From positions 186,001 to 250,000 of the forward strand of contig JACKPR010000002.1 in assembly GCA_024233395.1 (NCBI GenBank): 64,000 nucleotides of DNA, in the 5' to 3' direction. Source of the stretch: Chlamydiales bacterium. Lineage in GTDB: Bacteria; Chlamydiota; Chlamydiia; Chlamydiales; Simkaniaceae. Made by a program: the position numbers and the translations under genes. This document shows positions 1 to 9,977 of the stretch, in pieces. Numbering within the stretch: the stretch's first letter is position 1; each line of letters starts with the position of its first letter. The notes under the pieces were generated by a model. It saw only the letters and a list, made by a program, of their open reading frames with translations, did no database searches and was not told the DNA's origin.

Positions 1-12
1 TAGGAGATTATC

Positions 13-3000
13 ATGGCAGAACGGGTAAGGGTTGATATTCAAATTTGCCAACTCATTCCTCTGCATAATGGCTTCAACACTAGAAATATTCAAGCGATTA
101 AAAGAGATCCAGAAGTCAGAAAAAGTCGGTTAAGTGAAACCATTATCATCCAAGTCATTACAGCTCTTTTTATCCAGGCCATCGGCATTGAAAATTTTCG
201 TCATTTTGATAGCCGCGAAACTTTTCCTTTTACAGCCCATCGAGAATTTTTTCCGATCTTCAAGCAAGATCTCTCATCGATTGCAAGAGTCGTCAATACG
301 ATTGTGCAAAAGAGAAGCCCTTATGAAAGTGCTGAAGTCAAAGAAGAGCATCAATCACAAGGTTTCACAACTGTTGTCTCAACAAAAACAGCAATAAAAT
401 ATTGGCTAGAGCGTGCTGTACGTGTCATGTCCCACCCTCTCTTTACAGGGAGACAAGAAGGGTATCATAGAGATGTTCTAGCTGTTGCTGAAGCCTATCA
501 TGCAGAGATGCAAGAACTCCCAAGATTTCTCTATACTCAGCTAGCTCCCGGAGCTCCTCTCGTTACTTACACCGCTTTCCCTCTTTTGGGTCTTTATAAG
601 TGTATTGCATTAATGACTCCAGCAGGCCCCATGACATGGGGATGTTTAGTCGAAACATATAGGGATACCGTACCCGATGAAAGTTACCAAGCACGTGATC
701 TTTTAAGGGCCTATCCCTTTCCTATGGTCGCCCAAGAACTTCATACTCCTTCTCCCATTCCTTGCCTTGAAATCGACCGTTACGAAACCTTTCAAGAATT
801 TACCCTGGGAATGACACTTAAAAGTATGGCTCTTTTTTTATGTCACGCTCTTCCTCGTTTCATTTACGATCACTTTTATAGACTTTTTGGAGCGAATGAA
901 TCCTTTCGTCACGATTTTGTCCTCTTCATGAAAAACCCTAAACAACGCTTTATCGATCCTGAAGGAGCTCCCTTAAAAACGATTGGAGGCGATCCTGTCT
1001 ATAGCGAAGAAGAAATTCACGCTTTCGTGACCTATCGTATGTATTACCAATTTGTCCAATACCATATCGCTGAAGAACAAAGAGGGACTGAAGAAGGAAC
1101 GATTATTTTTGAATGGGCTTTTCATAGTAATCGTAGAGAAGTCTTAAATATCGACAAAGATCTTTATGTAGGAGCCATCCCTCCAAACTATTGTATTCCC
1201 CCAAGAGATGTCCCTATCGTAAGATCTTTGGAAGAACTTTATGCAAAAAATGAAGAGACTTTTCGGGAAGAAGCCTTTAGTCTCTTAATGCTTATTACCA
1301 GCCTTGAGACTCCAAGTGACTTTGCAGAATTTCTCTTACGTTGTAATGCTTTTCCCCATGGATCAATTTCCACAGCTCAAATCTTTCAATATTCCTTCTT
1401 TGTTGAAGGGCAAATTAGACAAGAGGATATTCACTTTTTAGAAATGCTCCAGAAAATGGCCCCCAGAGAACTGAGTGGGACAACCCATGCTTTTTTTCAT
1501 CTTTTCTATACCCAATATGAGTTAGGGATGGAGGAAAGACTCGAATCAATCGTTCTTTTCAATGAGAGCCTTCGCATTCAAGAAAGGGGTGTCATTAGAG
1601 CAGACCTTTACTATAAAGCCCTTCGCGACTTTTTGACAGGACGCATCACGATTTACCACCTAGCGATTTTTGACCTTTATAGTGATGAATTCCCTCACAT
1701 GACTGTAGACTGGAAGCTCGATATTCTCCTTCGTGCAACGGCGAGTTTTCCTGAACCAAAAAGAGTTTTCAGAGAAGACACAGGAGAATTAGATTTAACG
1801 CAAAGTGATCCACCTGCCCTCTTCAGAACTTTAAACCTTGTTGACAAAACGAAAGAAGAAGGAATTGCTAGAACTCTAGACCTTTATGAGAGAACTTTCT
1901 TACGAGGAGTACCTGTAGATAGACGTTCCGTTAAATCTCTTCGAAGACATATTCTCTCCCCTCTTCCTGCTATAACTTCTCAAGATCACCTCGACTATGT
2001 TGTAGATCGCATGCGCTATTTAGGGCATCCCTTTACCGAGTCTCAACAACTTCGCATTTTTTACGAATTTCTCTCCCTAGAAGGGAATCGACCACAGATT
2101 CATTATAATGTGGAATTGGTCAAACTCTTTGAATCAATCACCTGTTTTGATGAAAAAATGAATCCTCATGCTGTCACCGGTTTTTTAACCTATCATCCCC
2201 ATCTTGCTGAAGAACAATTGGAACATCTACGCTCTCATATCGATCGATTTCGAGAATGTCGCGCAAAATTCCTTAAATCAAGCTGTATCGATAGCCCCGT
2301 TCTCCCTCGCGTTTTAGTTAGAGATATTATTGAGATCGCATCACAACTTCAATTTACTTTGCATGACCCTGCTCGAGAAAAAGATTTTATTCATGAAGGA
2401 ACCATGGTCCAGTGTCTTATCGCCCCTTTTCAAAACTATATCTATTTTGGATCCATTCCAATCATGATTCGATTCTTAACTGGAGCTCTTCCAAGCATTG
2501 CCCCCCAAAGAGGCCCTCGAAATCAAGCCTTAATACCTCTAGATTATAACCAAGATTTTGGAAAGCAATTTTATGCTTCTTGGGAAGAAACACAAACAGG
2601 ATTTGTCATGCGCTTTTCTCTTATCACATCTGAGGGGAAAAGAGGCTTTTCAGGAAAAGCTCCCTTTAATATTGATGCTGGGATCATCCCAACCAATCCC
2701 TCTCTTCTTCTCATCATTAAAACCATTGTTTATCACATCGGATTTGATGGAGGGGTACGTGATCATTCTGGACTCGATACAGCCGAAGGTTTTTTATCGC
2801 ATCCTAAAGTAGCAGTGGTTTGGGATCCCTTTACTCCATCTCAAGGTGATAAAAGAGCGATAGGAGAAGCTCTCTTTACCTTTTGCACAACTCTTCGCAT
2901 TAGCCTCAGAAAAGCTTTCCTTTATCTTGCAACAAATAGCAAATATGAAGGGTTTGAAAGATCAAGTGGCCGGATGGACCCTATGTTTCTTACTAAAATT

Positions 3001-3495
3001 GCTTCTGAAGGGGATACTTTTCCCTGTACCCCTTATCATTACCTTGTTCCTCAAGACATCATAAAAGATAGTCCTCATGAACGTCTATGTTATGGAACCT
3101 TTAGAGAAACTCAATTTCTTTTAGATCGCTCTAATACTCGAGTCGATAATGCTCTAAAATTCTACGACGTCCACTTTCAACACGATTCACTATTAAATAT
3201 CTCTGTTCATGATTCTCTCGTCCAACTACCTGTAGAAGTCAGGGGAACAAAAACTCCTATTGATTATAATGATAGAGAATATAAAGAACTCGATAGCGAG
3301 CGGGATGCCTATTCTTGTGAAGCCTATGCTCTTACCCTCACAACAGAAATCAATAGAACGCCTCTTTCTGTCCGTGTTATTTATACCGGCTACGATCTCT
3401 ATACGAAGGATACTTTTACAACTGCTTTAAGTTGGCACATCGCCGCATTAAAATCGCGTGTCTATGAAAAAATTGTTCAAGCTCAACAAGAATGA
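13..3495 (+). CDS. Large hypothetical protein (1160 aa)
   Basis: I do not recognise this protein. The ATG at 13 follows a good Shine-Dalgarno (TAGGAG, positions 1-6), so the start is well supported and the frame is uninterrupted for 1160 codons. The product looks like a soluble, mixed alpha/beta, His/Phe/Tyr/Arg-rich protein with no signal peptide, no clear membrane segment and no obvious repeats. It ends 4 bp before the convergent dtd gene. In Chlamydia the region beyond pckG (CT710) holds large hypothetical proteins (CT711/CT712); this gene sits in the corresponding place, but I cannot show homology. A cytosolic chlamydia-specific protein or secreted effector are both possible. Confidence 0.8.
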   Translation: MAERVRVDIQICQLIPLHNGFNTRNIQAIKRDPEVRKSRLSETIIIQVITALFIQAIGIENFRHFDSRETFPFTAHREFFPIFKQDLSSIARVVNTIVQKRSPYESAEVKEEHQSQGFTTVVSTKTAIKYWLERAVRVMSHPLFTGRQEGYHRDVLAVAEAYHAEMQELPRFLYTQLAPGAPLVTYTAFPLLGLYKCIALMTPAGPMTWGCLVETYRDTVPDESYQARDLLRAYPFPMVAQELHTPSPIPCLEIDRYETFQEFTLGMTLKSMALFLCHALPRFIYDHFYRLFGANESFRHDFVLFMKNPKQRFIDPEGAPLKTIGGDPVYSEEEIHAFVTYRMYYQFVQYHIAEEQRGTEEGTIIFEWAFHSNRREVLNIDKDLYVGAIPPNYCIPPRDVPIVRSLEELYAKNEETFREEAFSLLMLITSLETPSDFAEFLLRCNAFPHGSISTAQIFQYSFFVEGQIRQEDIHFLEMLQKMAPRELSGTTHAFFHLFYTQYELGMEERLESIVLFNESLRIQERGVIRADLYYKALRDFLTGRITIYHLAIFDLYSDEFPHMTVDWKLDILLRATASFPEPKRVFREDTGELDLTQSDPPALFRTLNLVDKTKEEGIARTLDLYERTFLRGVPVDRRSVKSLRRHILSPLPAITSQDHLDYVVDRMRYLGHPFTESQQLRIFYEFLSLEGNRPQIHYNVELVKLFESITCFDEKMNPHAVTGFLTYHPHLAEEQLEHLRSHIDRFRECRAKFLKSSCIDSPVLPRVLVRDIIEIASQLQFTLHDPAREKDFIHEGTMVQCLIAPFQNYIYFGSIPIMIRFLTGALPSIAPQRGPRNQALIPLDYNQDFGKQFYASWEETQTGFVMRFSLITSEGKRGFSGKAPFNIDAGIIPTNPSLLLIIKTIVYHIGFDGGVRDHSGLDTAEGFLSHPKVAVVWDPFTPSQGDKRAIGEALFTFCTTLRISLRKAFLYLATNSKYEGFERSSGRMDPMFLTKIASEGDTFPCTPYHYLVPQDIIKDSPHERLCYGTFRETQFLLDRSNTRVDNALKFYDVHFQHDSLLNISVHDSLVQLPVEVRGTKTPIDYNDREYKELDSERDAYSCEAYALTLTTEINRTPLSVRVIYTGYDLYTKDTFTTALSWHIAALKSRVYEKIVQAQQE

Positions 3496-3499
3496 ACCG

Positions 3500-3943
3500 T
3501 CATCGAGTGATTAAAAAAGTGACAGGGCCATCATTGACTAAAGAAACTGCCATTTCAGCACCAAAATTTCCCGTAGCAATATTCCTTTCCCCTAAAAGCT
3601 CTTTTCCTTTAGCGATAAATCCTTCATAGATTTTTTCAGCTTCATCGGGTGGCATTGTTTCTGTAAAAGAAGGCCGCCTTCCCGTATTGCAATCCCCATA
3701 AAGAGTAAACTGAGAAACAATCAGAAGCTTACCTTCCACCTCTTTAAGGGATCGATTCATTTTTCCTTGGTCATCTTCAAAAATACGAAGATTAATAACC
3801 TTTTCAACAAGCCAAGAAATCTTCGATGAATCATCTTCTTTATGAATCCCTAAAAACAAGAGAATCCCTTGATCGATCGATCCGACGACTTCATTTTCAA
3901 CTGTTACTTTAGCTTCTTTAACACGTTGGATAAGCGCTCGCAT
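3500..3943 (-). CDS. dtd: D-aminoacyl-tRNA deacylase
   Basis: Cytosolic editing enzyme that hydrolyses D-aminoacyl-tRNA (and Gly-tRNA-Ala in this family) to recycle tRNA. The 147-aa length is typical. It starts MRALIQRVKEAKV, carries the family motif SQFTLYGD near residue 77 (activity-site Ser-Gln-Phe-Thr), and ends with the second signature NDGPVTF, the variant of the Gly-cisPro motif that reads the chirality of the substrate. It is transcribed away from pckG and converges on the upstream large hypothetical gene. Nothing is missing or truncated. Confidence 0.96.
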   Translation of the reverse strand: MRALIQRVKEAKVTVENEVVGSIDQGILLFLGIHKEDDSSKISWLVEKVINLRIFEDDQGKMNRSLKEVEGKLLIVSQFTLYGDCNTGRRPSFTETMPPDEAEKIYEGFIAKGKELLGERNIATGNFGAEMAVSLVNDGPVTFLITR

Positions 3944-3990
3944 AGCTTAAATACTAGCGCACATACCGTTTTGAGTAAATAAAGAGGATA

Positions 3991-5742
3991 TCAAAGTTCA
4001 CTGACGCGCCTTTCTAAATCATCGAGCTCTTTTGAAATTTCTTTGGGAAGATGCTCTCCAAAAAGGGTAAAATATTCTCGAAGACCTTTGACTTCTTCTT
4101 TCCAAGCCTCGCCATCAATTTCAAAAAGCTCCTCTGGAGCATCCAATGCTTTTGGAAAAATTCCTACAGGACTTTCCTTACTTTCTCCGGTTCCCTCGCA
4201 TCTTTCGAAGATCCATTTGAGAACTTTCATATTTTCTCCATAGCCCGGCCAAAGAAATTTTCCATCTTTCCCTTTACGAAACCAATTCACATGATAGATT
4301 TTTGGTTTTTTATCCCCTAAAAGCTCTCCCATGTCTAACCAGTGCTGAAAATAATCTCCCATATTGTATCCACAAAAAGGAAGCATGGCAAATGGATCAT
4401 GACGGAGTTTCCCCACTTTCCCAGCTGCTGCAGCCGTCATTTCTGAAGAAAGGGAAGCTCCTAAAAAAGTTCCATGAGCCCATGAAAGGCTTTCAATAAT
4501 GAGAGGAACAATACTTTCTCGCCGCCCTCCAAAAATAATTCCTGAAATGGGAACACCTTTGACATCATCAAATGCAGGATCAATGACAGGACACTGTCTT
4601 ATCGGTGCCGTAAACCGAGCATTGGGATGGGCCGCTTTTTCTTCCGATTCTGGAGTCCAATCTCGTCCTTTCCAATCAATAAGATGCTTCGGTGGTGTTT
4701 CAGTCATTCCTTCCCACCAAACATCTCCATCATCAGTGAGGGCAACATTGGTAAAAATAGAGTTTGTTTTAATCGATTCCATTGCGTTTGGATTGGAATC
4801 ATAAGAGGTTCCTGGTGCCACACCAAAAAAACCATTTTCAGGATTGATTGCATAAAGACGTCCATCCTTCCCGATGCGCATCCACGCAATATCATCCCCC
4901 ACACACTCTACCTTCCATCCCGGAAGAGTCGATTGAAGCATAGCAAGATTTGTTTTCCCACAAGCGCTAGGGAATGCTGCAGTAAAATAGAGTTTTTTTC
5001 CTTCAGGGTTTGTAATCCCTACAATCAACATGTGCTCAGCCATCCATTTTTCATCACGCCCCTTAACAGAAGCGATGCGGAGCGCCAAACACTTTTTTCC
5101 TAGAAGAGCATTGCCTCCATAACCACTCCCAAAAGACCAAATCTCCCGTTTTTCTGGGAAGTGGACGATATATTTTTCATCAACACGACAAGGCCAAAAA
5201 GAATCTTTTTTTCCCTTTTCTAAAGGAACCCCGACAGAATGCAAACAAGGGACAAACTCTCCATCAGTGCCTAAGACTTCAAGAGCCTTTTTTCCCATTC
5301 GCGTCATGATGTAGGTATTTGCTACAACATAAGGACTATCCGTGATTTGAACCCCAATTTCTGAAAGAGGGGATCCAAAAGGTCCCATGCTAAACGGAAT
5401 CACATACATCTTCCGCCCCTTCATGCAGCCATTAAAAAGACCCAGGAGTTTTTCCTTCATCTTCAAAGGTTCTTCCCAATTATTTGTGGGACCTGCATCT
5501 TCTTTTTTCTTGCAGCAAATAAAGGTTCGATCTTCAACTCGGGCCACATCTCCAGGATCTGAGCGGCACCAATAGGAACCGGGTCGTTTAGCAAGTTTTA
5601 CAAAGACTTCTTTATCAACAAGTTCTTGACAAATAGCATCATACTCTTCTTTTGAGCCATCGCAGTAGTAGACCTCATCAGGTTGACAAAGTCCTTCTAT
5701 TGCTTCAATCCAAGCTTTAAGTTTTGGGTGATGAATCTCCAT
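3991..5742 (-). CDS. pckG: Phosphoenolpyruvate carboxykinase, GTP-dependent
   Basis: Converts oxaloacetate plus GTP to phosphoenolpyruvate, GDP and CO2 (gluconeogenic/anaplerotic link between TCA cycle and glycolysis). At 583 aa it has the usual length of the GTP class. Visible motifs include the P-loop FPSACGKTNLAML, the upstream GSGYGGNALLGKKCLALR segment and the downstream WKVECVGDDIAWM metal/nucleotide region followed by INPENGFFGVAPGTS. The ATG (5742-5740) lies directly at the edge of a terminal-inverted-repeat element (5741-5898), so the ribosome-binding region (reading AGATAGG on the minus strand) is supplied by the repeat. pckG-mreB adjacency is as in Chlamydia (CT710-CT709). Confidence 0.97.
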   Translation of the reverse strand: MEIHHPKLKAWIEAIEGLCQPDEVYYCDGSKEEYDAICQELVDKEVFVKLAKRPGSYWCRSDPGDVARVEDRTFICCKKKEDAGPTNNWEEPLKMKEKLLGLFNGCMKGRKMYVIPFSMGPFGSPLSEIGVQITDSPYVVANTYIMTRMGKKALEVLGTDGEFVPCLHSVGVPLEKGKKDSFWPCRVDEKYIVHFPEKREIWSFGSGYGGNALLGKKCLALRIASVKGRDEKWMAEHMLIVGITNPEGKKLYFTAAFPSACGKTNLAMLQSTLPGWKVECVGDDIAWMRIGKDGRLYAINPENGFFGVAPGTSYDSNPNAMESIKTNSIFTNVALTDDGDVWWEGMTETPPKHLIDWKGRDWTPESEEKAAHPNARFTAPIRQCPVIDPAFDDVKGVPISGIIFGGRRESIVPLIIESLSWAHGTFLGASLSSEMTAAAAGKVGKLRHDPFAMLPFCGYNMGDYFQHWLDMGELLGDKKPKIYHVNWFRKGKDGKFLWPGYGENMKVLKWIFERCEGTGESKESPVGIFPKALDAPEELFEIDGEAWKEEVKGLREYFTLFGEHLPKEISKELDDLERRVSEL

Positions 5743-5898
5743 GAACCTATCTCATATTATTTAATTTCTTCGATTTTTAAGCAGATTTTTTCCTTTCATT
5801 TTGATCACATTGTCCAATAGACAAAACGTCAAAATGGAAGGAAAGAAGAAGCCAAAAAGAGTGGAACAAAAAATCTCTTTAATATGGGGTAGATTCAT
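5741..5898. repeat. 158-bp terminal-inverted-repeat element (MITE-like)
   Basis: Left end ATGAACCTATCTCATATT is matched by the reverse complement of the right end ATGAATCTACCCCATATT. The centre holds the palindrome TTGTC-N5-GACAA (5810-5824), which recurs in other elements of this window. There is no coding capacity. It fills the pckG-mreB gap and its left terminus overlaps the pckG start codon, so it carries the pckG leader. Confidence 0.7.
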
Positions 5899-5924
5899 AC
5901 TCTACTACATAATAGATTGGCGAT

Positions 5925-7016
5925 TTATAAGGTTGCTTTTTTGAAAGTTTCCAAGTACTCAAGAGCCTTACCCGTTCCCATACAGACTGCTAGGAGCGGA
6001 TTTGTAGCCACAACAACAGGAAGCCCAGACTCCTTAATAAGGGCCTTATCGAGTCCTTTGATGAGGGCTCCACCACCTGCTAGAACCATTCCACTTTCTA
6101 CAAGATCAGCAGCAAGTTCTGGAGGACAACGCTCTAAGGTTTCCTTCGTACAAGCAATGATTTGTTGAATAGGTTCAGAGAGACATTCACGGATCTCTAC
6201 TGAGTTGATCCGCTTTGTAATAGGAAGTCCTGCAACTTGGTCACGTCCGCGTACTTCCATTTCAAGCTCATGATCTCCAAGAGGATAGGCTGAACCAATG
6301 GTCATTTTGATCTCTTCAGCAGTACGAGGACCAATCATCAAGTTATAAGTACGGCGCATATAGTTGATGATACACTCATCAAACTCATCCCCCGCAATTC
6401 GAATCGAGCGAGATTCGACAATCCCCCCGAGAGAAATAATCGCAATTTCAGTCGTACCACCACCAACATCGATAATCATGTTCGCAGAAGGTTCATGAAC
6501 TGGAAGATCAACACCGATCGCTGCTGCCATTGGCTCTTCAATCAAGATCACCTCTTGAGCTCCAGCTCTAAGAGCAGAATCTTCAACCGCCCGCTTTTCA
6601 ACTCCTGTAATCCCTGAAGGAACAGCAATCAAAATCTTCGGTCTGAATAGACTACGAGAAGGAGTCACTCTAGAAATTAGTGCTTTGAGCATCCCTTCTG
6701 CAATTTCAAAGTCTGCAATGACACCATCTTTCATGGGGCGCACGGCATGAATTTTTCGAGGGGTTTTCCCTAACATCGCTTTGGCTTTATGCCCAACAGC
6801 AAGAACTTCATTCGTCATTGAATCAACCGCAACAACAGAGGGTTCAGCAAGAACGATTCCCTTTCCACGAACATAAACAAGAGTATTGGCGGTCCCTAAG
6901 TCGATTCCAATATCACTTGCAAAAATCCCGGTCAGTTGACCGATCTTGTTCATAAATCCTTGTTTAAAGTTTTTAAGAAAACTTCCCCTTCCTGCTGCCT
7001 TAACTTTCATTTTCAT
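5925..7016 (-). CDS. mreB: Rod shape-determining protein MreB
   Basis: Bacterial actin that polymerises under the inner membrane; in chlamydiae it organises division-septum peptidoglycan in place of FtsZ. The 363-aa product has all actin-fold motifs: phosphate-1 GIDLGTANTLVYV near residue 38, phosphate-2 IIDVGGGTTEIAIISLGG, connect-type LIEEPMAAAIG, and the adenosine motif GMVLAGGGALIKGLD. The N-terminus is longer than in E. coli MreB and basic, possibly a membrane-targeting segment. Two ATGs lie close together (7016 and 7010); the AAAAGGA ribosome site is better spaced from the second. Confidence 0.97.
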   Translation of the reverse strand: MKMKVKAAGRGSFLKNFKQGFMNKIGQLTGIFASDIGIDLGTANTLVYVRGKGIVLAEPSVVAVDSMTNEVLAVGHKAKAMLGKTPRKIHAVRPMKDGVIADFEIAEGMLKALISRVTPSRSLFRPKILIAVPSGITGVEKRAVEDSALRAGAQEVILIEEPMAAAIGVDLPVHEPSANMIIDVGGGTTEIAIISLGGIVESRSIRIAGDEFDECIINYMRRTYNLMIGPRTAEEIKMTIGSAYPLGDHELEMEVRGRDQVAGLPITKRINSVEIRECLSEPIQQIIACTKETLERCPPELAADLVESGMVLAGGGALIKGLDKALIKESGLPVVVATNPLLAVCMGTGKALEYLETFKKATL

Positions 7017-7106
7017 TCCTTTTCAATCCGAAATACGCATATCTAGTAGTTATACACCATAATGGACGATTGAGTAAAATTGATCAAGTCCCCTTAAACT
7101 CCAAAT

Positions 7107-8321
7107 TCATTTTATTGATAATATGTCCTGAACTTTCTTAAAAACTGGATGTCCAATAGCAACTTCAGCAGAAATCCGTTCAAACGGCTCTGATCGACCC
7201 ATCTTTCTAAGTAAATCAGCAAATTTCTCATCACATGTACTTAAAAATGGCTCAATACTATCCACTTCATCTACATGCTGACCACTACCCATGTAATAAA
7301 GAATCGCAAAAATTGAATAAACATCACTCAAGTGATCATAGCATAAAGAGCCATCATGAAAGTACCGAATTTCCGGAGCCATATAAGGAATCGTCCCAAG
7401 ATAGGAGCCCCCCCTTTTTATGACGTTCCCCATCTTTTCAGGTATCAATCTTGCACATCCAAAGTCGATAAGAATCAAACCCCTTTCTCCTTGAACAAGA
7501 ATATTTTCAGGTTTGATATCTCGATGCATGACTCTTTCAGCATTAAGATCATTGACTCCCAAAAGCATTTGATACCCAAAAAAAATAAGCTCTTCGGAAG
7601 AAAAGTGGTTTTTTCTTTGAATATACTCTCCAAGGGTTTCCACATTTTCGATATATTCAGAAATGATACCATACAAACTGAAACAGTTCCCATTAAGAAG
7701 AGCAGGGTTAGTGATGATCTCTTCTACTTGATTTCGATCCATGGTACGAAAAGCTTTCCTAGAATGATCCCAAAAAATAGCATAGTGAGAATGAATAATA
7801 TGGGAGCTGTTAAAATTCAAAAATTGAAGCCACTCAGCTCCTATAAATGACTCTGATAAATCAGATAGCTTGCAATCAACCGGTTCTTTCGGATGCATAT
7901 TTGAGGCAATCCATTTGATCACATATTGCCCCCCTTTCATATGGACAAGCCAAACAGATCCAGACACTCCTTGGCCTATTTTATCTTCAGCTATCAAGTC
8001 TGGGAATTCCCTTTTCAAACAATCATCAATCATTCGAATATGACGCATGTCAATAAACCGCCAACAACTCTTAAACATATGATAATATCCATAAGGCCTT
8101 TGAAAACTGCTGGGAGAGTTTGGAGATGAAAAACTTATAACTTCTCTAAAAAATTCTGAGATTCGATCTAAGGGGGCTTTTTTTTTCTTTCGCCCAAAGG
8201 GTTCGGAGTGACTTCTCTCAACCTGGAACTTCTCTAAGAGATTTTTCTTAACAAAAGGGTTATCATCTAATGAGTATACATTTCGATCACGAACTATCCC
8301 TTCATTAATTCTAGATGTCAT
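7107..8321 (-). CDS. Serine/threonine protein kinase (Hanks type)
   Basis: 404-aa protein with an unassigned N-terminal region of about 110 residues and a complete eukaryotic-type kinase domain after it. Visible are the glycine loop GQGVSGSVWLV, the ATP-anchoring Lys in YVIKWI, catalytic loop MHRDIKPENI, metal-binding DFG in LILIDFGCARL, and activation/P+1 segment GTIPYMAPEI. No transmembrane segment or signal peptide is seen, so it is probably cytosolic or a secreted effector. It stands alone between mreB and a propeller gene. Chlamydiae use Ser/Thr kinases to phosphorylate T3SS components, but no target can be read from this sequence. Confidence 0.92.
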   Translation of the reverse strand: MTSRINEGIVRDRNVYSLDDNPFVKKNLLEKFQVERSHSEPFGRKKKKAPLDRISEFFREVISFSSPNSPSSFQRPYGYYHMFKSCWRFIDMRHIRMIDDCLKREFPDLIAEDKIGQGVSGSVWLVHMKGGQYVIKWIASNMHPKEPVDCKLSDLSESFIGAEWLQFLNFNSSHIIHSHYAIFWDHSRKAFRTMDRNQVEEIITNPALLNGNCFSLYGIISEYIENVETLGEYIQRKNHFSSEELIFFGYQMLLGVNDLNAERVMHRDIKPENILVQGERGLILIDFGCARLIPEKMGNVIKRGGSYLGTIPYMAPEIRYFHDGSLCYDHLSDVYSIFAILYYMGSGQHVDEVDSIEPFLSTCDEKFADLLRKMGRSEPFERISAEVAIGHPVFKKVQDILSIK

Positions 8322-8370
8322 AATGTTAATCTTTATATTTGGCTAGATTGTATAAATCAATCTTCCTTTT

Positions 8371-8425
8371 TGTAATGCTTCATCATCCCAGCTGACAATT
8401 TTCTTCACGATTCCTCGCTTTCGGT
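8371..8425 (-). pseudogene. 55-bp fragment of the SNF2 gene 3' end
   Basis: This stretch matches 10020-10075, inside the 3' end of the SNF2 gene, with one base insertion and one mismatch, in the same orientation. The original encodes roughly the residues RGIVKKIVSCDDEAIT. The two copies therefore form a direct repeat flanking the secreted propeller gene (8443-9738). It lies in the gap upstream of the kinase gene (8321) and downstream of the propeller gene. Confidence 0.85.
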
Positions 8426-8442
8426 CCCTTTCTCCCTTTTTT

Positions 8443-9738
8443 TTACTTGCAACAGGTGACTGAAATCGATCCCACTGTTGTAGAGTTTAAACTTGTCTTT
8501 GCAACAACAGTGTATATGTCGGTCTTTTTTTTCTTTCTATTGTGATCTTCAAACTGGTAAGGTCCAGGAGAATTTACTGAGCCAATAAGCCCCCCATTTC
8601 TATAGATGAGATAGGTCACAGGTATCGTGCTAAATATTGGCTCCCAAGTGATGATATTAAATCGATCAGTTTCGGAAAAAAAGGCACTTCTTTTGCTAGA
8701 GGCATTAAGAACTCCTGGAGAAACAGGAGGATCAGGAGGTAGAGGAGGAGGTGGAGAAGGTGGGCTAAGAAAGGCAATCCCTAATGGGTTTGAAAGGACG
8801 GCAGCAGAAGCTGCAGCGGTTCCTGAAGCAATCGTTACCTGAGTCAAGGTGCCGGCACCAAAATTTGTGACAAAGGCATAAATGCCATCAGGGGTTATCT
8901 CAACAGTCCCAAAAGAGGCTGGAGAAGGAAGGGTAATCGACCCTGTTAGCGTATCACTCGCAATATCGAGTATGTGTAGATCAGTCCCACCAAGTTCGGT
9001 GATATAACCAGTGGTCCCATCTGGAGTAATTGCAATCCATTGAGGGTTATTGGTCAATCCCAGTGCAAGAGGAGTGACGGTATTCGGCGCCATAATGTCA
9101 ATTTTGTCAATGTTGGCCCCTGTTTGATTGGCAACATAGGCATGGGTAGAGGTAAAGGCAAGACCATTTGGGTTATTTCCTGTTAAAGGAACGGTATTGA
9201 CTAAAGAAGGAGCTGTGGGAGTGATGATATCAACGATGTAAACTTGATTTCCTCCTGAATCCACGACCCAGACCTGATTCCCATCTGGTGAGAGATTAAC
9301 AGTCGTTAAAGTCCCCCCCAACATTAGACTGGCAACTTCACTGTTTGTGGAGGTATCGACAACAAAAAGTTGACTATTCGTAGCATTATTGCTCGCAGAA
9401 AAAACGTGGGTGTTATTTGAATCGATTCCAATAGGTGTTACCGGTTGGGCTCCTGAAAGTGGAATCAGGGAAACAGCCTCGGTGTCGAGATCAACAAAGA
9501 TTAAATTATTCCCGCTTTGTTCTGTGACATACGCTTTCGTTCCATCAGGAGTGATGGTGATTTCACGTGGAGTCGCTCCAAGGGGAATTGTGTTTAGTAA
9601 AGTATTGGTTACTGGGTCAAAAACACTAAGTGTAGTTCCACCAAGCCCTGCAACATATACAGATTCGGCTGCATCAATGCCAATGGGAAAGACTGCAAAC
9701 ACTAAAAAAAATGACCAAAGATATTTAAAAAGCTTCAT
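8443..9738 (-). CDS. Secreted YVTN-type beta-propeller protein with C-terminal Fn3-like module
   Basis: 431 aa. A Sec signal peptide (residues 1-24, MKLFKYLWSFFLVFAVFPIG...) is followed by about seven propeller blades of about 40 residues with the repeated pattern 'ITPDG..AYVT...G..L..VD' (about residues 25-325). A proline-rich linker (SPPSPPPPLPPDPPVSP) comes next, then an 80-residue module with IYRNG and FEDHNRKKK that is also present in the propeller proteins at 42032 and 56840. It probably acts in the periplasm or on the cell surface; ligand unknown. It is flanked by a 55-bp direct repeat derived from the neighbouring SNF2 gene, suggesting insertion or duplication at this site. Confidence 0.9.
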   Translation of the reverse strand: MKLFKYLWSFFLVFAVFPIGIDAAESVYVAGLGGTTLSVFDPVTNTLLNTIPLGATPREITITPDGTKAYVTEQSGNNLIFVDLDTEAVSLIPLSGAQPVTPIGIDSNNTHVFSASNNATNSQLFVVDTSTNSEVASLMLGGTLTTVNLSPDGNQVWVVDSGGNQVYIVDIITPTAPSLVNTVPLTGNNPNGLAFTSTHAYVANQTGANIDKIDIMAPNTVTPLALGLTNNPQWIAITPDGTTGYITELGGTDLHILDIASDTLTGSITLPSPASFGTVEITPDGIYAFVTNFGAGTLTQVTIASGTAAASAAVLSNPLGIAFLSPPSPPPPLPPDPPVSPGVLNASSKRSAFFSETDRFNIITWEPIFSTIPVTYLIYRNGGLIGSVNSPGPYQFEDHNRKKKKTDIYTVVAKTSLNSTTVGSISVTCCK

Positions 9739-9857
9739 AAAATCCTCTCACAAATTTGCACTTCTTCCATTAACTAAGAGTTGATGTAAAAAAATAAAAT
9801 TTATTTTATGTAAATCATCACTTTTTAAGAAATAAAAAAATAATGAGCTATAAGATT

Positions 9858-9945
9858 TATACCCAAACAATTTTAAAAGTTGGTTTTGGGCAACGCGAAA
9901 GCTTAGGCACAGTCGAAAATCCAACTGTAAAATTGTTTGGGTATA
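9858..9945. repeat. 88-bp inverted repeat, TATACCCAAACAA family
   Basis: Begins TATACCCAAACAATTTTAAA and ends with its near-perfect complement TTGTTTGGGTATA. Interior sequence (TTTTGGGCAACGCGAAAGCTT) recurs in inverted form in the 66-bp element at 54937-55002. It lies between the SNF2 stop and the propeller start, both on the minus strand, so it could also act as a terminator hairpin for the SNF2 gene. Confidence 0.65.
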
Positions 9946-9977
9946 AGCTCAGAAGTGAAATAAGGCGTACTGGAACG

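Noticed and set aside
4043..5575. Several plus-strand frames of 60-160 codons opposite pckG
   Set aside because: Antisense shadows of a well-supported conserved enzyme gene.
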